From NCBI GenBank assembly GCA_031257735.1, contig JAIROC010000087.1, positions 1 to 6,248 of the forward strand: a DNA stretch of 6,248 nt, in the 5' to 3' direction. Numbering within the stretch: the stretch's first letter is position 1; each line of letters starts with the position of its first letter. This DNA is from Bacteroidales bacterium. GTDB lineage: Bacteria; Bacteroidota; Bacteroidia; Bacteroidales; WCHB1-69. The position numbers were made by a program, and so were the translations under genes. This document shows positions 5,236 through 6,248 of the stretch, piece by piece. Under the pieces are notes generated by a model. The model had not been told where the DNA came from. It searched no databases and worked only from the letters and a program-made list of their open reading frames with translations.

Positions 5236-6248
5236 ATGGTTACAGAAGATATCATTCAGCGTGTGAATTTTTTACGCCGGGAATTAGACAGATTGAATCA
5301 CGAATATTATGTCTTGAACAGTTCCACGGTTGACGATTTTGTATACGACCGTTTGATGGCGGAGTTGTCGGAACTCGAAAAACAGAATCCCGAATTGCAA
5401 TCGCCCGAATCGCCGACCGTTCGCGTAGGCAGCGACATAACTAAGGAATTTGCACAGGTGCGGCACAAATACCCGATGTTGTCGTTGAGCAATACCTATT
5501 CGAAAGAAGAAATCGAAGAATTTGACACAAGGATAAAGAAAGAAACCGGAGCAGATAATATCGAATATATCTGCGAGTTAAAGTTCGATGGGACAGCGAT
5601 AGGTCTAACGTATAAAAACGGAATCCTGACGCAGGCTGTGACGCGGGGCGATGGCGAACAAGGCGACGATGTGACGGCTAATGTGCGTACAATCAGGAGT
5701 GTGCCTCTCAAATTGCAGGGAGAAGATTATCCTGTCGAATTTGAGATAAGAGGCGAAGTGTTTATGCCGCTTTCGTCATTCAACCGGCTGAACAACGAGC
5801 GGGAAGAAAAAAATCAGACGCCGTTTGCCAATCCGAGAAACGCCGCCGCCGGAACGCTGAAAATGCAGGATTCCGCCGAAGTTGCAAAACGCGGTTTGGA
5901 TTGTTATTTTTATTTCCTTTTGGGTGCAAATCTGCCTTTTGACACCCATTTCGACAATCTGCAAAAAGCGGCTTCGTGGGGATTCAAAGTCTCTCCCAAC
6001 ATGCAAAAATGCCATTCTATCGAAGACATCTTTAACTTTCTGAATCATTGGGATACAGAGCGAAAAAATCTCCCTTACGACACCGATGGCGCTGTAATCA
6101 AAATCAACAGTCTCTCTTTGCAAAATGAGATGGGTTTGCGGGCGAAATCTCCGCGTTGGGCTGTCGCCTACAAATTCAAAGCCGAACAGGCATTCACGCC
6201 TCTCCTGTCTATTGATTATCAAGTAGGACGAACAGGAGCCATAACTCC
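5236..6248 (+). CDS. ligA: NAD-dependent DNA ligase LigA, N-terminal half (runs off window)
   Basis: The first 337 residues of a protein that is normally about 670 long. It seals nicks in DNA during replication and repair, using NAD+ to adenylate its active-site lysine. Domain Ia is seen at about 1-70 (NHEYYVLN and VYDRLMAELSELE). The adenylation domain then shows YPMLSLSNTYS, motif I ELKFDG with the catalytic K116, TRGDGEQGDDVTANVRTI, RGEV with E174, FANPRNAAAGTL with R201, DGAVIKIN with D284 and K289, and YKFKAEQ with K313. The last visible motif, QVGRTGAITP, is the start of the OB-fold domain. All nucleotidyl-transfer residues visible here are intact, and KFDG for KLDG is normal in this phylum. 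The zinc-finger, HhH and BRCT domains lie beyond the window. Start ATG 5236 gives the usual N-terminus; the sequence before it is A-rich (AAAAAAG) without a clear Shine-Dalgarno. It begins 27 bases after the truncated nuclease stop. Confidence 0.96.
   Translation, partial: MVTEDIIQRVNFLRRELDRLNHEYYVLNSSTVDDFVYDRLMAELSELEKQNPELQSPESPTVRVGSDITKEFAQVRHKYPMLSLSNTYSKEEIEEFDTRIKKETGADNIEYICELKFDGTAIGLTYKNGILTQAVTRGDGEQGDDVTANVRTIRSVPLKLQGEDYPVEFEIRGEVFMPLSSFNRLNNEREEKNQTPFANPRNAAAGTLKMQDSAEVAKRGLDCYFYFLLGANLPFDTHFDNLQKAASWGFKVSPNMQKCHSIEDIFNFLNHWDTERKNLPYDTDGAVIKINSLSLQNEMGLRAKSPRWAVAYKFKAEQAFTPLLSIDYQVGRTGAIT

Noticed and set aside
5321..5328. A parS-like half site GTTCCACG within ligA
   Set aside because: The other half is not palindromic (it continues GTTGAC), and the bases are accounted for by ligA coding.
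5284..6222. Several minus-strand frames opposite ligA, the longest 148 codons (5776-6222)
   Set aside because: The + strand encodes ligA with all expected motifs in one continuous frame, so these are antisense shadows.

Overview
The window looks like chromosomal DNA from a member of the Bacteroidota, probably Bacteroidales. It is AT-rich, promoters have the phylum's TTTG / ~19 bp / TAnnTTTG form instead of -35/-10 boxes, starts mostly lack a Shine-Dalgarno sequence, and adenine deaminase and NAD-dependent DNA ligase carry sequence typical of that phylum. All genes are on the + strand.

Layout. 1-230: a short non-coding leader with a tandemly duplicated promoter module. 231-1643: a standalone AAA+/STAND-like ATPase with a C-terminal DUF234 (PD-(D/E)XK) domain. 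1654-2544: a ten-helix DMT/EamA transporter starting 10 bases later, probably on the same transcript. 2545-2760: a regulatory region with two perfect parS-like palindromes (core TGTTCCACGTGGAACA) 95 bp apart, either side of a likely promoter. 2761-4428: adenine deaminase (ade). 4429-4704: no convincing gene. 4705-5208: an Rpn/PD-(D/E)XK transposase-like nuclease gene cut short at its 3' end, whose last codons appear to be the ligA promoter read as protein. 5236-end: the first 337 codons of NAD-dependent DNA ligase (ligA), running off the window.

How they relate. ade (purine salvage) and ligA (replication and repair) are core genes. The ATPase/EamA pair is visibly poorer in G+C (one line counted by hand in the EamA gene is about 32%, against 45-55% in two lines of ade) and looks like an accessory pair. 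The truncated Rpn gene is probably a decayed mobile-element passenger between the two core genes. The two ParB-type palindromes suggest the region lies in the origin-proximal segregation domain, although no parA, parB, dnaA or origin is in view. I see no RNA gene, CRISPR array or complete insertion sequence. The observations most worth a second look are the parS pair around the ade promoter, the duplicated ATPase promoter with spaced TTTGCCA/TGGCAAA boxes, and the Rpn/ligA-promoter junction. None of these proves a new system.
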